Source: Mortierella sp. BCC40632 (lineage: Eukaryota; Mortierellomycota; Mortierellomycetes; Mortierellales; Mortierellaceae). From it: DNA of 64,000 nucleotides. Positions within the stretch are counted from its first letter, which is position 1. Every line of letters begins with the position of its first letter. Positions 1-14,060 of this stretch are shown here, in pieces. The stretch spans positions 478,501 to 542,500 of the forward strand of contig WAEK01000014.1 of the NCBI GenBank assembly GCA_011634665.1. The letters are read 5' to 3'. The notes under the pieces were generated by a model, which was not told the DNA's origin, ran no database searches, and saw nothing but the letters and a program-made list of their open reading frames with translations. Position numbers and translations under genes: made by a program.

Positions 1-2300
<2,300 letters not shown>

Positions 2301-3069
2301 CCACTCACGCAACTCATTCTGTCACACACTCGAGCACAAGAGTTCACTAACGTGGGAGGTACTCGATAATTATTGTTCTCGGTATCGACCACTCTCCGAT
2401 CAATAGAAGCTTCCTGCCTTTTTTTTTTTTTTTTTTGCGACTTTTATTAACCAGTTATCGGTCTAGCTACACAACCTGTAGCTGCAGGAGATATTTGCCA
2501 CCAGTATAATACGGCATCCATTTTTTTTTCTTTATTCTTGTCGAGAAAAAAAAATTCAAGTAGCTGTACCTGAGTTTTGGAAGATTTGAACTATTGTCAG
2601 TATGGTTTACCAGAGTCCTGGAAAGAAAGAAGGAATCGATTGTCTCCTAGCTCCAAGGGCATCGCCGAACCAAGACTTTTTTTTTTTTTTTTTTTTTCCA
2701 AGCAGACTCCCACGAACAATCTAAGCTTCTCTGCATATTCCTAGGCACGGCGTACATTTCCGGTATTGCTCAACCATTGTGTCGATTAATAGAGCGTGTA
2801 CGAGCTGCATTGGATAGTAAGGAGACTCGACCTTTTTTTTTTTTTTAGTATAGTCACGGCAAAAAAAGGCACGGCCAGGAACCGAGGAGGTGATTGCCCC
2901 TCTCTAGAGCCGATTTCAATGCAATTTCTGGTCACACCGAAAGAGCAATGGGCGAATGGCTTTTTTGACCGATTTCTTGGAAGGGCAAAAGTGATGGCGA
3001 GGATGAACAAGCTTTCTATCGATAAGAGACCAGCGCTGGTTGAGACAGAGTTGAATAGACGTGCTTTCG

Positions 3070-3108
<39 letters not shown>

Positions 3109-4764
3109 GGGGTCCGGACACCTGACTAACAATATGTAATTCTTGGCAAGGTCTTCTACATCCTTCTCGTCTACTATATTACACCCGCTGGCCAGTAATT
3201 GAAGTCCTTGTATCCAAGGGTAGCCAACAGAAAGAGAGACGGTGTGTATGCCAGTGCAAGAAGGTGATCTTTGTCAAGGTCAGCGTCTCGAAGTAATCCT
3301 TTCATTCGTCTTTTTAGAGCTCTATTGTCGCCCAACCAGCCTCTTCGGTAAATTATCCTTGGTGAGCCTCGCTGTACTTCTTGTATACTGTGTCCCTGTT
3401 AAAAGATGGCCCAAAGGTCTGGTGTCGATGGCTTTGGGTTTCTTAAATCTCTCCTAGCTGATACTATAGTCTTGGCTGGAGTTCAGCCTAGCAAGTCCTC
3501 TATAAGCGAATTCAAGAAGGAAAAGTCAGCTTTGCCAGTGGCGCTGATCAGGCAACTCAAGAGTAGCTCTGGCTGTAAGTACCGGCACCGAACTGACAGG
3601 AGCTCTTGGAGGTCGTTCCTTGAAGACGATGCTCATTAGACCTAATGGATCCCGAAGGACATACCTTCTTGATGAAGGCTCAAGGATCAAAAGTTCTTGG
3701 TCGTAGGCTGTTGATGTTTTCGGAGAGCTGCTGGAGCGAGAGCAGTCTAATTGCTGCACAGCGGGCCTGTGAACTGTTAGACCCTCTTTGAGAATACCTC
3801 TAATGGACTTATTTGATAAAAACAACTTTCCATTCGTCAATGCACCGCGTCAGGTTGAAGTTATCTCTGGAAGCGCCGAAGAGATCCAGTGCCATTAGGT
3901 TCTTTAGTTCTGTCCTGCAACTTTTCAAGTTTCCAGAAGGCTTTATCTTTAAAAATTATCCAGATTATGCTCGATGGAGGATAAGGGAATCTAGGTCTAG
4001 GATTGCTTGGCAATGATGTCGAGTCGAGTAAAGATCTCTACAGAGGATATATCTAATCGAAGTTTCACAAAAGAATTCGGCAATAGTCTTCCTTTGTCCA
4101 CTCTAGGTAGTACTAAAAGCAAAGACAGCAGAGGAATTGAGAAAGGAGGGTCGCATGGAAGCTCACCTTTACCTAGAGTAACTCTTAAGTCGGGCAGCGA
4201 GAACACTTGCTGTGCTTCCGACTTGCAAGTGATTTTTGGAATAGAGGCATCCCATTGCCGATTGTAGAGACGCCTACTGCTTGTTCTGATTAGACTATTC
4301 ATCTTGATTGTTATTCCAGTTTTCCCTTTTTTTCCTCGGCAGGAGTGGCGAATGAGGTAGTAGCCGCCGGGATGGTATCCCCTTCTTTGTTGCGCAAGCG
4401 CTCTATGCTCAGCAGAAGAAAGTAAGAGCGAATAAGAGCGAAGGCTTTCGTCGACTGTAAGAACTGAGGGCCTAGTCCTCTAGCTCAAGGTAACCCAAAG
4501 AATAGTCGATCGTAGTGGCGCCAGAGCATGAATCCACGGAAGGTGGGATGTCAAATCCGTAGGTTAGACCCTAGTACGTAAAACTAATTTTGTACGTATG
4601 ACAGACAGACAAGGCCTCCACAGAAAAAGCCACTGTCCCATCGTCCGAACACACGACCGATCAGGCCTCCACTTTTCAGCTAGGGCGATCATCTTTCCGT
4701 TCAGTCTACGGATCACTTTTCCTAATCGCACACGCACACAGGAGCTGTAATCGAATCTAACAGG
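2301..4764. other. Unassigned stretch with decayed coding-like fragments
   Basis: Composition changes from low complexity to ordinary mixed sequence, with short open frames on both strands (for example 2796-3106 on plus and 3526-4302 on minus). None contains a family signature I can name. The plus-strand fragment ending at 3069 runs straight into a 37-base A tract, as in the 3' end of a retroposed sequence. Old retroelement debris is the likeliest content, but I cannot prove it. The 4.6-4.76 kb part should hold the promoter of the ribosomal protein gene; the bases just before its ATG also resemble a branch point plus 3' splice site (ctaacag), so a 5'UTR intron is possible. Confidence 0.4.
3070..3106 (+). 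repeat. A37 homopolymer
   Basis: This is an uninterrupted run of 37 adenines at the end of a coding-like plus-strand fragment. It may be a retroposed poly(A) tail or simply one of the many long A/T runs of this genome. Confidence 0.9.
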
Positions 4765-5226
4765 ATGCCTCGCCACTACGACCTCTGCGCCCGTGTCCAA
4801 AATGGATTCCGAGCCCGCCTCCCCAGGATCGCCGTCCCTGACACCAAAATGAACCATGCCATCGCCAACGTTCTCTACAAGGAGGGTTTCATCGCTGGTG
4901 TTGCTCGTGGAAACCATGTCGAGCCCGACACCACCTTCGTCCCCACGACACCCGACAACATTGCCACGCGCAGACTCTGGCTTGATCTCAAGTACAACAA
5001 TGATGAGCCTGTCCTCAAGAAGATGTCTGCCGTTAGCAAGCCCTCAAAGAAGATCGTTATGAAGGTTGAGGAGCTCCAGAACTTGGCTTCCGGAAACCGT
5101 TCACAGTTCATCAAGGGATTGCAGCCTGGAGAGATTGCTATCCTTACCACCACCTTTGGTATTCTTGAGTTGAGAGAGGCCCTTGCCAAGGGCACTGGTG
5201 GCGAGATTCTCTGCCGAGCCATCTAA
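4765..5226 (+). CDS. MRPS8: Mitochondrial small-subunit ribosomal protein uS8m
   Basis: A single-exon, 153-codon gene encodes a component of the mitochondrial 37S/28S ribosomal subunit, where uS8 family proteins bind the central domain of small-subunit rRNA. It is recognisable as the mitochondrial rather than the cytosolic paralogue from the central block TPDNIATRRLWLDLKY, the following segment with PVL and SKP, and the ending GGEILCRAI. These match the yeast Mrps8 layout, which is about 155 residues. The N-terminus MPRHYDLCARVQNGFRARL is basic, and no separate cleavable presequence is obvious. The ATG at 4765 is the first in-frame methionine and gives family length. Codons are strongly C-ending, as expected for a well-expressed gene. 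It is isolated: unassigned DNA lies upstream and the decayed transposon downstream. Confidence 0.93.
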   Translation: MPRHYDLCARVQNGFRARLPRIAVPDTKMNHAIANVLYKEGFIAGVARGNHVEPDTTFVPTTPDNIATRRLWLDLKYNNDEPVLKKMSAVSKPSKKIVMKVEELQNLASGNRSQFIKGLQPGEIAILTTTFGILELREALAKGTGGEILCRAI

Positions 5227-6289
5227 AGTCAACCAACTGTCATAGACTTCGAACCACCTCACCAATAGACCTCTGACCTTTACTGGTTCCCTCCTATTCC
5301 TCCTCACCTCCTTCATCTCTTCTTTGCAAAGGAGCTGCTACTGCAAGTTCGCTATCACTCCCTCGCCCCACCATCCCTCTTGCATGTGTACAATATATTC
5401 GATTTGGTCGTCTGCCTATGTTTGTGCCTGGTGTCTTTGCTCTACTACTTTTTTTCTTTCACTCTATCGCTCAAGGAGAGTCCTTATGTTCCAACCCATC
5501 CCCAAGCCATCCGCCACCCTCCCTCCAAAATTTGACTTTTTCTAAGTAAAATCAATGGGTATCAGATAGCCAATCAGCGTTCACCTAACGCATAGTCAAA
5601 GGTGAAGGTACTATTCCAGCAGTTGTCTCTAAGTGAAGTACCCTTGGGAGTGGATTTTAGATGTTGAGTCCTAAAGAGATATTGTAGAGATGATTTTTTA
5701 CACCCGTCTATGTAAATTTTTCAGGTGGAGAGAAAAGTATGGATCTCCCTGGACAAAAACTGGGGTTGAGGGACACGTCTAGCAAAAAAATAGTCTATTG
5801 ACTAGAAATCAAAAGTGCACTTTTTTGTTCAATCAATTATTGATATTCAGAACTTCTCTTTTTCTTCATACTTCATTAACAAAAGTATTAGAGTAGAGTC
5901 TAGAGAACTCATAAATACCATTATCTCTGAGATTGCTTAGCTGGTTGAGGAGAAAATGCGATTTGAAGCCGGTGATGGACGTCAAAAATCCTTACAAGTC
6001 AAGATACTACCATAGAGTAGCTGCTGTTTCGCCCAAAATTGCCTACTTACTCGCCCCGGACATTAGCTAGACGCATTTTCTATCCTTCCAGTTAATAACT
6101 CGTGCCTTTAGATAGGAATTGGCCAAGATCTGGGGACTGAATAAAAAAAAAATGATGTCAATCATCATTCTTTAAAGTCGCCTAAGAAAGGTATTGGGAC
6201 TTCTTAGGCTGAGTTAGCGTTAAGAGACGAGGGAACAGAGGGTTTGAGATGCAGTCGCTCCTACGCAGACGTTTATTGATTACAGTAAT
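5227..6289. other. Intergenic, AT-richer, no gene seen
   Basis: This stretch holds the 3' untranslated region of the ribosomal protein gene followed by about 700 bases of AT-richer sequence without a convincing reading frame. It may include the downstream flank of the MULE-type element. I could not recognise terminal inverted repeats by eye. Confidence 0.5.
6180..6209. repeat. Perfect 9-bp inverted repeat (hairpin)
   Basis: The arms gcctaagaa and ttcttaggc are perfect reverse complements separated by 12 bases. They lie about 80 bases beyond the 3' end of the decayed transposase. The hairpin may be a relic of the element's terminal region or chance; a single hairpin in AT-rich fungal DNA is weak evidence. 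Confidence 0.6.
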
Positions 6290-8912
6290 CTAGTATTTCT
6301 GTCGCTGCCTCTTGAACTTCAGCTGAGTATGCTCTTCGACTAAGCGGACCAGTCTTGCTAGAGTCTCATCTATCGCTTCTTCACCTGCCTGGGGAACATC
6401 TTTATCTAGGAGGGGCAAAAGGGTGCCAAGACGCTGGAAATTGATGGATCGAGAATTTGACCTAGGCTCCGGCTCTGGATCGTTGATATGGTCCATATAC
6501 TCCAGGTAATCGTTATGAGCTGCATCCAACAATGAGCGTTTGTTGTCCGGCCTGTCAACTTGATCTTGAGAATAAATGTCATCGCATCGTAACTGTAGCT
6601 CTGGTATTTGAATCATGACGAGGGCTATATGCTTGCAGGAACTGGCATTCATACGGAAATATGGACATGTACAGCTGATGATCTCGCCAAACGCCAGTCT
6701 ACTAAAATCGATCTGAATGTCATAAGTCGTCCCTTCTGCCGTAAAAGACTCCACTCGAAGCAATGTATCATTGATCTGCGTCATTGGTTCACCAACAAAT
6801 CCATAAGACTCTCTTGTTTGAATGTGTTTTTCGGCCACAATTCTGAAGCGCGCCTCAATCTTCTGCGCAGGGTTCATGCGACCTGATTTCATGATACCAC
6901 GGATACACTTTTGCTGAAAGTGGGGACAGCCATGAAAGCCAGGATGTAAAATGACGGTGTCTGGGCGCCGCTGATGCCGATCTCGGAAGAAATGTCGCTT
7001 GAGGATGTTGTGCCAGGACTCAATAAAGTTGTTTGTGTCTATGGACGAGTACGAAACTTCCTGTCGATAGCATAGCATCCAAGGGCTCTGAATCCGGGCG
7101 ACATCCTCATCTTGCTCTGATCCAAAATATCGCTTGTTCAGGTAGTGTATTAGATCGGTCTGTTCTTTCCATTTTTCTCGGTACTCTTGAATACGCAACA
7201 TGGCTTTTTGAGTGAGTAGGCTCTCTCTGGATCATGCGAAGCTCGGCAACCACCTATCACAGAGCAAGGTATGTTAGTGGCCAATAGCACTAGGAAAGTA
7301 CCAAAAGGCATCTTAGCGACGCCTACCTCATCCCTCAGAGCTTTTCTCTGCTCCACAGGAGGTGGGGAAATGCCACTCAAACGAGTTCTAGCCTCGCGTT
7401 CCCAAATACGATACACATGCCAAGCGCAGAAGAAAATGGGGACGTGATTTTTTTTTCTGCGAAAGCCGTCTTGATTGCCAGAATCTCAACGTTGCCTTGA
7501 TCCGTTATCACAGCGTTCGGCTTGTATGTGTACAAGCTGCCAGGCGAGGAAAAGATTTCAGTCATCTTGCTTCGAAGGGCCCTTAGCCATCCAACGAGGG
7601 TAGAGTTCTCTGTTGTCTTTGTCAAGAGGAATGCCACTGGAACCCCGAATCCTGTACTCGTATTCTTGACGACGAGGGTGAAAAAAAGATTGGTCTTTTG
7701 CCTATGCACACAGAAGTACCGCATATAAGTGCTCTGGCTCAAGAAGGAGAGCTAGCTGACAGTCAAAGAATCGCACGTATGCACAGTACCCGAAAATGTC
7801 ATGAGTCCCATCAAAGCAGATGGTTCTTCCATGCGCCTTCAACTGTGTCATTTGCCACATTGTGGCGAACCCAAAGTAGAGGCCACTGGTTCGGTCCTCC
7901 TTGTCGTAGTAGGTGAACCCGCCGTCATGCTCAAGCTCCTCCATCCACTTCATTGATGATAGCACGGGGTCTTTGTCTTTTCCTCATCTTTTTGGCCATT
8001 ACGGAATGCCAGATGTTGTAGACATCGTCGTATGTAATAAAGTCGTCGCGAGAGAAGCGGTCTTTTTGCTCGCATGACCTGCATAAACTTGTCATGCTCC
8101 ATTGTGAGTTGATTCATCACCATAGAGATTGTTGAGCCCCCAGAATAAGCTTCCTAATAGTCTCCTTGATAGCAGCAGACTTTTGGCGAGTTCCCAGGCC
8201 AGTAAAGCTTCCCACGTCGTGATTATGGCCGAAACGATAGGCAATCTGGCATACAGTTTGACTTGTCCCATCTGTTCCAGGTACCTTTTGAGTAATGACC
8301 CGAATTTTTGATTGACATCCTTTCCTAATGCTCTGTTTGCGGACTCTAGGCTTCCCCAGACTTTCCTCCGAGCTTCCTGCCTTTGATGACTCGCTTTTTG
8401 GCCGGCACACTGGCATTGCAGGTACGACCGCGTGTCTCCTTTCTTCTCCTCACTGACATACTTGTAAGCACTCTTCACCTGGACAAAGTTGGTAGATATC
8501 TCGGCCTGATGTTGTTGTAGCCATTCCCCGTACTTGTCGGCGGCTATCGTGAAGTGAGCTACCTTTTGTCTGTAACATGAAGTCCTTCTTGTTGAATGAA
8601 ATCATCCTTTAACAATTTTTCCTGAATCTTCTTTAGCGCAAACTCGTGCAAGTCTTCAGATATTTGTTTTTGCATTCGCTGAAGAATTAGCGGAAGCAGT
8701 TGTTTTTTATTAGGTCTTTTCAGTGTACGGTCGTATTGAAACGAGGGCCAAGGTAGTCGAGTATTACGCTTACTCACCTCAATCGGCGTCCCTTCTGCCA
8801 TAGCTATCTTGGGCGCAATGTCGAAGATGGAATCAATCGAGCCTGTATCAGCCTCGACCTCACATATTTCATCTTCAGCGGGATCGGCCTCGCGTTCCTC
8901 AGAACTGCCCAT
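6290..8912 (-). mobile_element. Decayed MULE-type transposase gene (FAR1-like + DDE + SWIM)
   Basis: Minus-strand pieces together spell a Mutator-like transposase. From the N-terminus there is an acidic leader (8912-8560), a FAR1-like segment with a CQC motif (about 8540-8380), and a first catalytic Asp in ICFDGTHDIFG (near 7810). The second Asp is in AVITDQGNVE (near 7500), followed by a CAWH element (near 7425). The Glu of NNFIESWHN (near 7025) precedes a CxC...CxH SWIM zinc finger (CTCPYF...SSCKH, near 6650). Two frame changes are explained by GT-AG introns: about 7789-7738, and another ending in the 7250 region. Two others need single-base homopolymer indels: a T9 run at about 7447-7455 that should be ten, and an extra A equivalent near 7977. 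The copy is therefore probably inactive. Terminal repeats and target-site duplication were not identified. Confidence 0.8.
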
Positions 8913-9599
8913 CTTTTTTTTCTTCCGGACTAATCTTTACATTCATCGGCAGGGTCGGGGGCTTTCGGTGCTATTAGAATCATCATGAAAGTCTAGACTT
9001 GATTCGCTCTCGAAAAGGGCGGCCTAAAGGGAGAGAAATATGGATTACCAGACCGATGAAGGTGTATATCATCCTCTTCATTCAATCCAAGGCAAAGGCA
9101 AGGGAGGCTTACCAGCTTCCGCAGACTACTAACGACAAGCTATCTCGATCTCAGCAGCTTCCTTTTCGTTGTTTATTCGAACAGTGTCTTCAATGGTGTG
9201 GGGGGGCATTGTCTCGGCTGGGCAGCTCGCTTTGGATGCGAGACTTGACCATTCTTATGGGACGCGAGGGAAGTGATGGAAGGAGTGATTGTGAGTATGG
9301 GTGGGCGATGGACTTTTGTCCTTGAAGTGACGTAACAGAATTTAAAAAATGCCGACCTTGTGGGGTTGGAACATAAGGACACTCTCGCTCAAGTGTGACT
9401 GTTGGCGATTTGCTCTTGCTGCAACATGGAGCTCCTTTGTCGATTGTCGTTCCTTCCTCTGTTTCCATCCATCTAGCATCACGTTCGCTCTCTTCTTTTT
9501 CCCATTCCTTTTTTTTTTTTTGGAAGAATTTTCAACCTTGTCACCATTCCGTCCATTAAACCCATTACCATTTTCGCCGTCGTCACAGTTGTACTGGCC
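8913..9599. other. Spacer between MULE element and TBC gene
   Basis: No gene is supported here. The left part probably belongs to the 5' end of the transposon. The right part (about 9400-9599) becomes pyrimidine-rich on the plus strand, including a T-run, and should contain the promoter and leader of the TBC-domain gene. Confidence 0.5.
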
Positions 9600-10286
9600 A
9601 TGGCGCGGACAAAGCATCACATTCAAACCAAACACCACCAACCTCCTACCGGTGTCTCCTCCTCGGTCTCGGCAGGGACTTTAAAGAACAGAAAGTCGAG
9701 GACAAAGGATTCAGCCGAGAAGGAGAAACAAGACCGAATTCGGTCGTTGGACAATGCTATCCTCAAAGGAGATATCGAACAGCTTCGAAAACTTTCCTTG
9801 GATGGACAAGGATTTGTCAACGATGGCATCCGGAGAAGAGCATGGTATTCCATAAAGAAGAAGAAAAAAATTGACGTGTCACCTATTCTCCTTCTCTACT
9901 ATCAGGCGCTATTCGTGTCTTTATCTTTATAAAAATACATCAACACCGTCGATCCTGAGAAGGGGAGAAAATCAGACACGCTAACGTCGATCCAAATAAC
10001 TCCTTTTAGGCCATTGCTTTTGAGGACTCATGTTCCAAGGAAATCGGTCGAAGATGGTATTGACATCATTATGGCTTTACTTCTGTTTTAGGAGCAAGAG
10101 GGACAGGAAGGTTTTCTTTTTAACCACTGCACTACAGAGGCCATACTTACGACTGTTCTCTTCCCTCAATCCTGATACTGATGATAATAGAGGATACGGT
10201 GCCTCATAAGGACGAAGGCCAGGTCCAACTGGATGTTGTTCGATCATATACCCACTTGTCAACGGATAGCAGTGAGTCCCCTTTGT

Positions 10287-10327
<41 letters not shown>

Positions 10328-10880
10328 AAGTCTTTGTCGTCATGTGAAAACGAAACGAGGGGATATCATGGAACTTATTCACGGGATCATCTTTTCCCTC
10401 TCTCCCTCTCTAGAGAGTCGTCAGTCGGAAAAGAAACATAAGCAGGATGAGCTTCAAGAAGTGATTCTCGATGTGTTGCAAAGACATCCCAAGCTTTCCT
10501 ACTTTCAGGTAACAGCCTTGCTTAGTTTACTCTCGAGTTCCCTGCTTGCAGTACTTTTATAGTCATCTAAGCCAAGCGCTCTTTTTTTTTCTCTATTTTA
10601 GGGGTTCCATGATGTCTGTACTTGTTTGCTAACAGTCTTGGGAGGCAAGGAAGCAGCAAAACGAGCAGCAGAGAGCATCTCCATGTTCTTTTTCAGGGAC
10701 TGTATGTTGGAAAACCTTGATTCTGTTCTGGAGCAACTTGGCTTTATTATAACATTGTTTCAACTGGAGGACAATGAAGTGTTCGAGTTTCTTGACAGGT
10801 ACTACTATGAGGAAGGGTACAAAAGGAGAGGAGGAGACTTTCTGACTGGCTTTTTCCCCTTCTTTTCTTTTGGATAATTT

Positions 10881-10922
<42 letters not shown>

Positions 10923-11935
10923 CTGGACGATCTTTTTTATTTTATTTTTTCAAACTCACACACTTCCTGAATCGTTTTGATAGAACACAAACCATGCCAT
11001 TTTTTGCATTGAGTTGGGTCATTACTTGGTGTGCGCATGATCTGAACGACTTTGGAAAAGTGGCGAGATTATACGACTTTTTCCTCTGCCACAATCCTCT
11101 TATGCCTGTCTATTTCGCTGCTGCTGTAAGTGCCTTCCACCATCATGGTTCCTAGTGGATTGAGAGATGTCTAGTAGATTGAAACAAAATGCACTAAAAT
11201 CGCCTGTCTATTTCTCCCCTTTTTTTTTAAATGACTAGGTCGTCATGGCGCGGAGAGAGGAGCTTTTCGAAGTAGAGGACGACAGTGCAATGGTTCACAC
11301 ATTCTTAGCCAAGTTTCCTGCGGATATTGACCTAGAGGAGTGCATTTCTCGAGCTCATCTACTTTATACCACCTATCCGCCCTTGATGCTGCAAAAACAC
11401 GCTAGCAGACGCCTTGATGAAACGTAAGTGACTGGGCTCAACAATTTTAAACAAGGACTTGTGATATGATCGCTTGGAATATATCCAAGGAATTAACTAG
11501 CTTATTGTACCTGTGCGTTCGATCAGATCTTGTGTGAACACGTTCGACAAGGAAGGACTCCGCCTCTATGATCCTCACGATGAGAACTTGGCATCAAAGG
11601 CTGTGGATTTCCATCCTATCGATGTCCTATTAAGCCAACCCAGAGTCAAACGGACTAATGAGGTCATGACTCCTACCAAGCTCTTTTACGGTCCCCTTCA
11701 ACTTTATCAAAGGAGTGTGTTGGCCATGGTGGCCATTTCAGCGGCTGCATCCACGGGTACCGTGGTATTACTCCTCAACTCGACCGTCTTTAGGTGAGTA
11801 GAGCATTTGATTCGTTCTGTTGAGTCTTTATCCAATTTGTTGAACCATCCCGTTAACCCTCTCTTGATACCCCCCTTATTATTATCTTAATCTATTGACA
11901 GAGAATGGGCGAGAAATGCAATGTTCTACCTTTGA
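9600..11935 (+). CDS. GYP8: TBC1D20/Gyp8-like Rab GTPase-activating protein
   Basis: The gene has nine exons: 9600-9844, 10010-10056, 10191-10271, 10414-10508, 10602-10798, 10984-11125, 11239-11423, 11527-11793 and 11902-11935. They total 1293 bases and encode 430 residues; every junction is GT-AG and all phases close. The TBC domain carries both catalytic fingers: a candidate Arg finger at R115 (LDVVRS) and the Gln finger at Q156 (YFQGFHD). Further TBC blocks are FFRDCM and MPFFALSWVITW. A hydrophobic segment near the C-terminus (about residues 400-422) is a membrane anchor, as in TBC1D20. Family members stimulate GTP hydrolysis by Rab1/Ypt1 at the ER/early secretory pathway. Intron 5 contains a 39-base A run and intron 3 a CT array. 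The gene is convergent with the PRA1 gene. Family assignment is firm; the exact Rab substrate is inferred. Confidence 0.92.
10882..10920 (+). repeat. A39 homopolymer inside intron 5 of the TBC gene
   Basis: This is an uninterrupted run of 39 adenines in the sense orientation, 83 bases after the 5' splice site. It is the longest homopolymer in the window. Confidence 0.95.
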
Positions 11936-12029
11936 GCGCTCTATGCGGATCAAATTCTTTGCTGAACCGCGCTTAATGACTAGTCCTTTTTTTTTTTTTT
12001 TTTTCACTGTGGATTGCTTTTATGTAATG

Positions 12030-12068
<39 letters not shown>

Positions 12069-12281
12069 GAGAGAGAGAGAGAGCTATAAAAAAGGAATAT
12101 ATAAGGAGGGAAGGAAGAGAGTTGTCGTAGAATTCACTTCGCTATTGCGAGGATGGGAATATAAGTGGCAACAATGTTGCCGAGCAATCAAGGAAAGAAG
12201 GAAAGAAAAAGACCAAAAACAATACACTTCCTCCGAGACATCCGAACAAAAAAAAAACAACATCCCGACTTTTTTTTTTTT
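11936..12281. other. Shared 3' spacer of two convergent genes
   Basis: This 346-base spacer separates the stop codons of the convergent TBC and PRA1 genes. It contains a T-run (about 11988-12004), a GA array (about 12034-12084) and a second T-run near the PRA1 stop. Both polyadenylation sites must lie here, so the transcripts may overlap as antisense tails. Confidence 0.6.
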
Positions 12282-12439
12282 TTACACAGTATCGACAAAT
12301 TCACCCTCAACGCCTTCTTGCATTAATGATGCATGACCAAGAATGATTACTGCGCTTGCGCCTATGAGTGTCCCGAGTGTCATTGAGGAAAGGATAAGAG
12401 ATATAAGGGGTCAGCCACCAAAAAAGAAAAAATGCACAG

Positions 12440-12470
<31 letters not shown>

Positions 12471-13375
12471 GGTCTGCGTAAAAAACGTCATGACTTACCA
12501 ACAATCCAAAAGACGGTGCCCATGGTCGAGCTAATGAAGAAGAGAAGGATGGCGAGGATGGACAAACCGAATCGGAGCTGGCTGACACTCAATGAAGTAG
12601 AGCCGATGGTGATGCCCTCAGGAGGGATCCTGGAGAGAAGGAAGAAGCCTCCGAGAACGAACAGAGTACTGAGAATGAGCGTCAAGTTGGTGATGCTAAA
12701 AGTACATATTAGAGAGAGAGAGAGAAAGATAGTGAGTGAGTGAGAGATGAAAGATGATAGATGATAGATGCGAGTGATAGCACGTGTCAGTGAAGGGTGG
12801 AAGGGAGGGATGGAAGGGCTATCAACGTGTGTTCATAAGACTGAGGTATTTGCACCGACGATCCTAAAAAGCTAGGGGCAAGAATAGAGAACCCCTTACT
12901 TTTCTCTCCCCCTTTCTTTGAATTTGAACAGGTGAGCACTTACAGACTGTATGCAGCAATCAACAAGATAATGACAGTGTAGTTTCCTTGAAAGTAGGGC
13001 AGATTGTAGTTAACTCTTGAAACGATACCTACACATGGACGACAATGAGAAAAAAGAAAAAGAAGAATGCCATTTTGCCAGAGCATCAGCATCCATCAAT
13101 GGACTCTATTAAATATATATATATTTTCCCATCGCTCTACAACACCCAAGTCGTAATAGGCTCCACTTACTGGACATGTTGGCGGTGAAAGAAAGGCGGT
13201 TCCGGTCAAAGAATTCCGAAAGAGGTCGCAGGGACGAGAGATGTTCCTCACGGAATCGCTGAAGGTATCCGAGTCCATAAGATCTGGCAGTAGGCGAGTT
13301 GAATGCAGCCTCGGCAGTGCCGGCCACATCCACAAATGGATTCGACGAGATGGGAGTATAAGCGGGTCCAGCCAT
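12282..13375 (-). CDS. YIP3: PRA1/Yip3 family prenylated-Rab acceptor
   Basis: Four exons (13375-13171, 13028-12944, 12695-12499, 12361-12282) total 567 bases and encode 188 residues, with all phases consistent. The N-terminal half holds the family block LRPLSEFFDRNRLSF, followed by VSRVNYNLPYFQGNY. Then come two long hydrophobic hairpin segments (about residues 90-125 and 135-165). The C-terminal block contains GHASLMQEGVEGEF, diagnostic for PRA1 proteins. Family members are ER/Golgi membrane proteins that bind prenylated Rab GTPases and influence their membrane recruitment. The ATG is preceded on the sense strand by a 21-base A run and a single C. The gene faces the TBC-domain GAP gene tail to tail, 346 bases away. 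Confidence 0.92.
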
Positions 13376-13376
13376 G

Positions 13377-13397
13377 TTTTTTTTTTTTTTTTTTTTT
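13377..13397 (-). repeat. A21 tract abutting the PRA1 start codon (sense strand)
   Basis: On the plus strand this is 21 thymines. In the PRA1 sense direction it is A21 followed by C and then the ATG, so the leader ends in a pure poly(A) stretch. It could favour initiation, or it could simply be a tolerated homopolymer expansion. Confidence 0.9.
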
Positions 13398-14060
13398 GCT
13401 TTCTTGTTGGATTGAAGGGCGAAAGTGAGTGAGTGAGCGAGAGAATAGGCGTGGATGAATGAAAGTAGCGAGAGACTTTTCTTCCTGTGTGATCTGCGAG
13501 TCCGAGTTGTGAGATTGTCAAGAAGTAACCTTTCGAGTCCTGTCGAGTGAAAGAAAAAGTGATGGGCGAAGGAAAGGAAAAATGACCACCCCCCTATTTA
13601 AAGTTGGTGTGTTCTTTCTTTCTTTCGCAGTCCGTGAGATGGACGCTCTGCCACGTATTCCTCTCCCCTGTATTCCTGTATTCCCTCGACTCTTGGCTAG
13701 GGCTGTTGTTCTCTTTCTCTCGCCCTCTCTCTCTTGGCAACCCACAGATGAGCGAGCGCCATCAATGGAGGTGCAAAATAGAAAAGCTCAATGGCATACC
13801 ACGAGAGCTACCCGCTTCTTTATTTCACATTAACACATTCTCATGTTTGGACACGTTTGATATCCACTCCTAGACAGGCCGCAAGACTTGACGCTCCTCC
13901 CTAGTGTACTGTTCTCGCTAGCTATGCACTCAAAGTACTTTCAACCGCCTAGCTTCACCAGCAGCAAATGGACTTTGGTTGACTCGTGATCAATCTGTCG
14001 CATGTTGATCCCTAGACAGATCTCCAGCCCATATTCTCAACTTCAGTTCTTTTTTTGTCT
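13398..14060. other. PRA1 upstream region, no other gene seen
   Basis: The first 200 bases are GA-rich on plus (pyrimidine-rich in the PRA1 sense direction), as expected for the PRA1 leader and promoter. The remainder is ordinary sequence without a supported frame. Confidence 0.5.

Noticed and set aside
5925..6000. A second box-A-like motif (TTAGCTGGTTGAGG)
   Set aside because: No box B or acceptor-stem pairing is present; not a tRNA gene.
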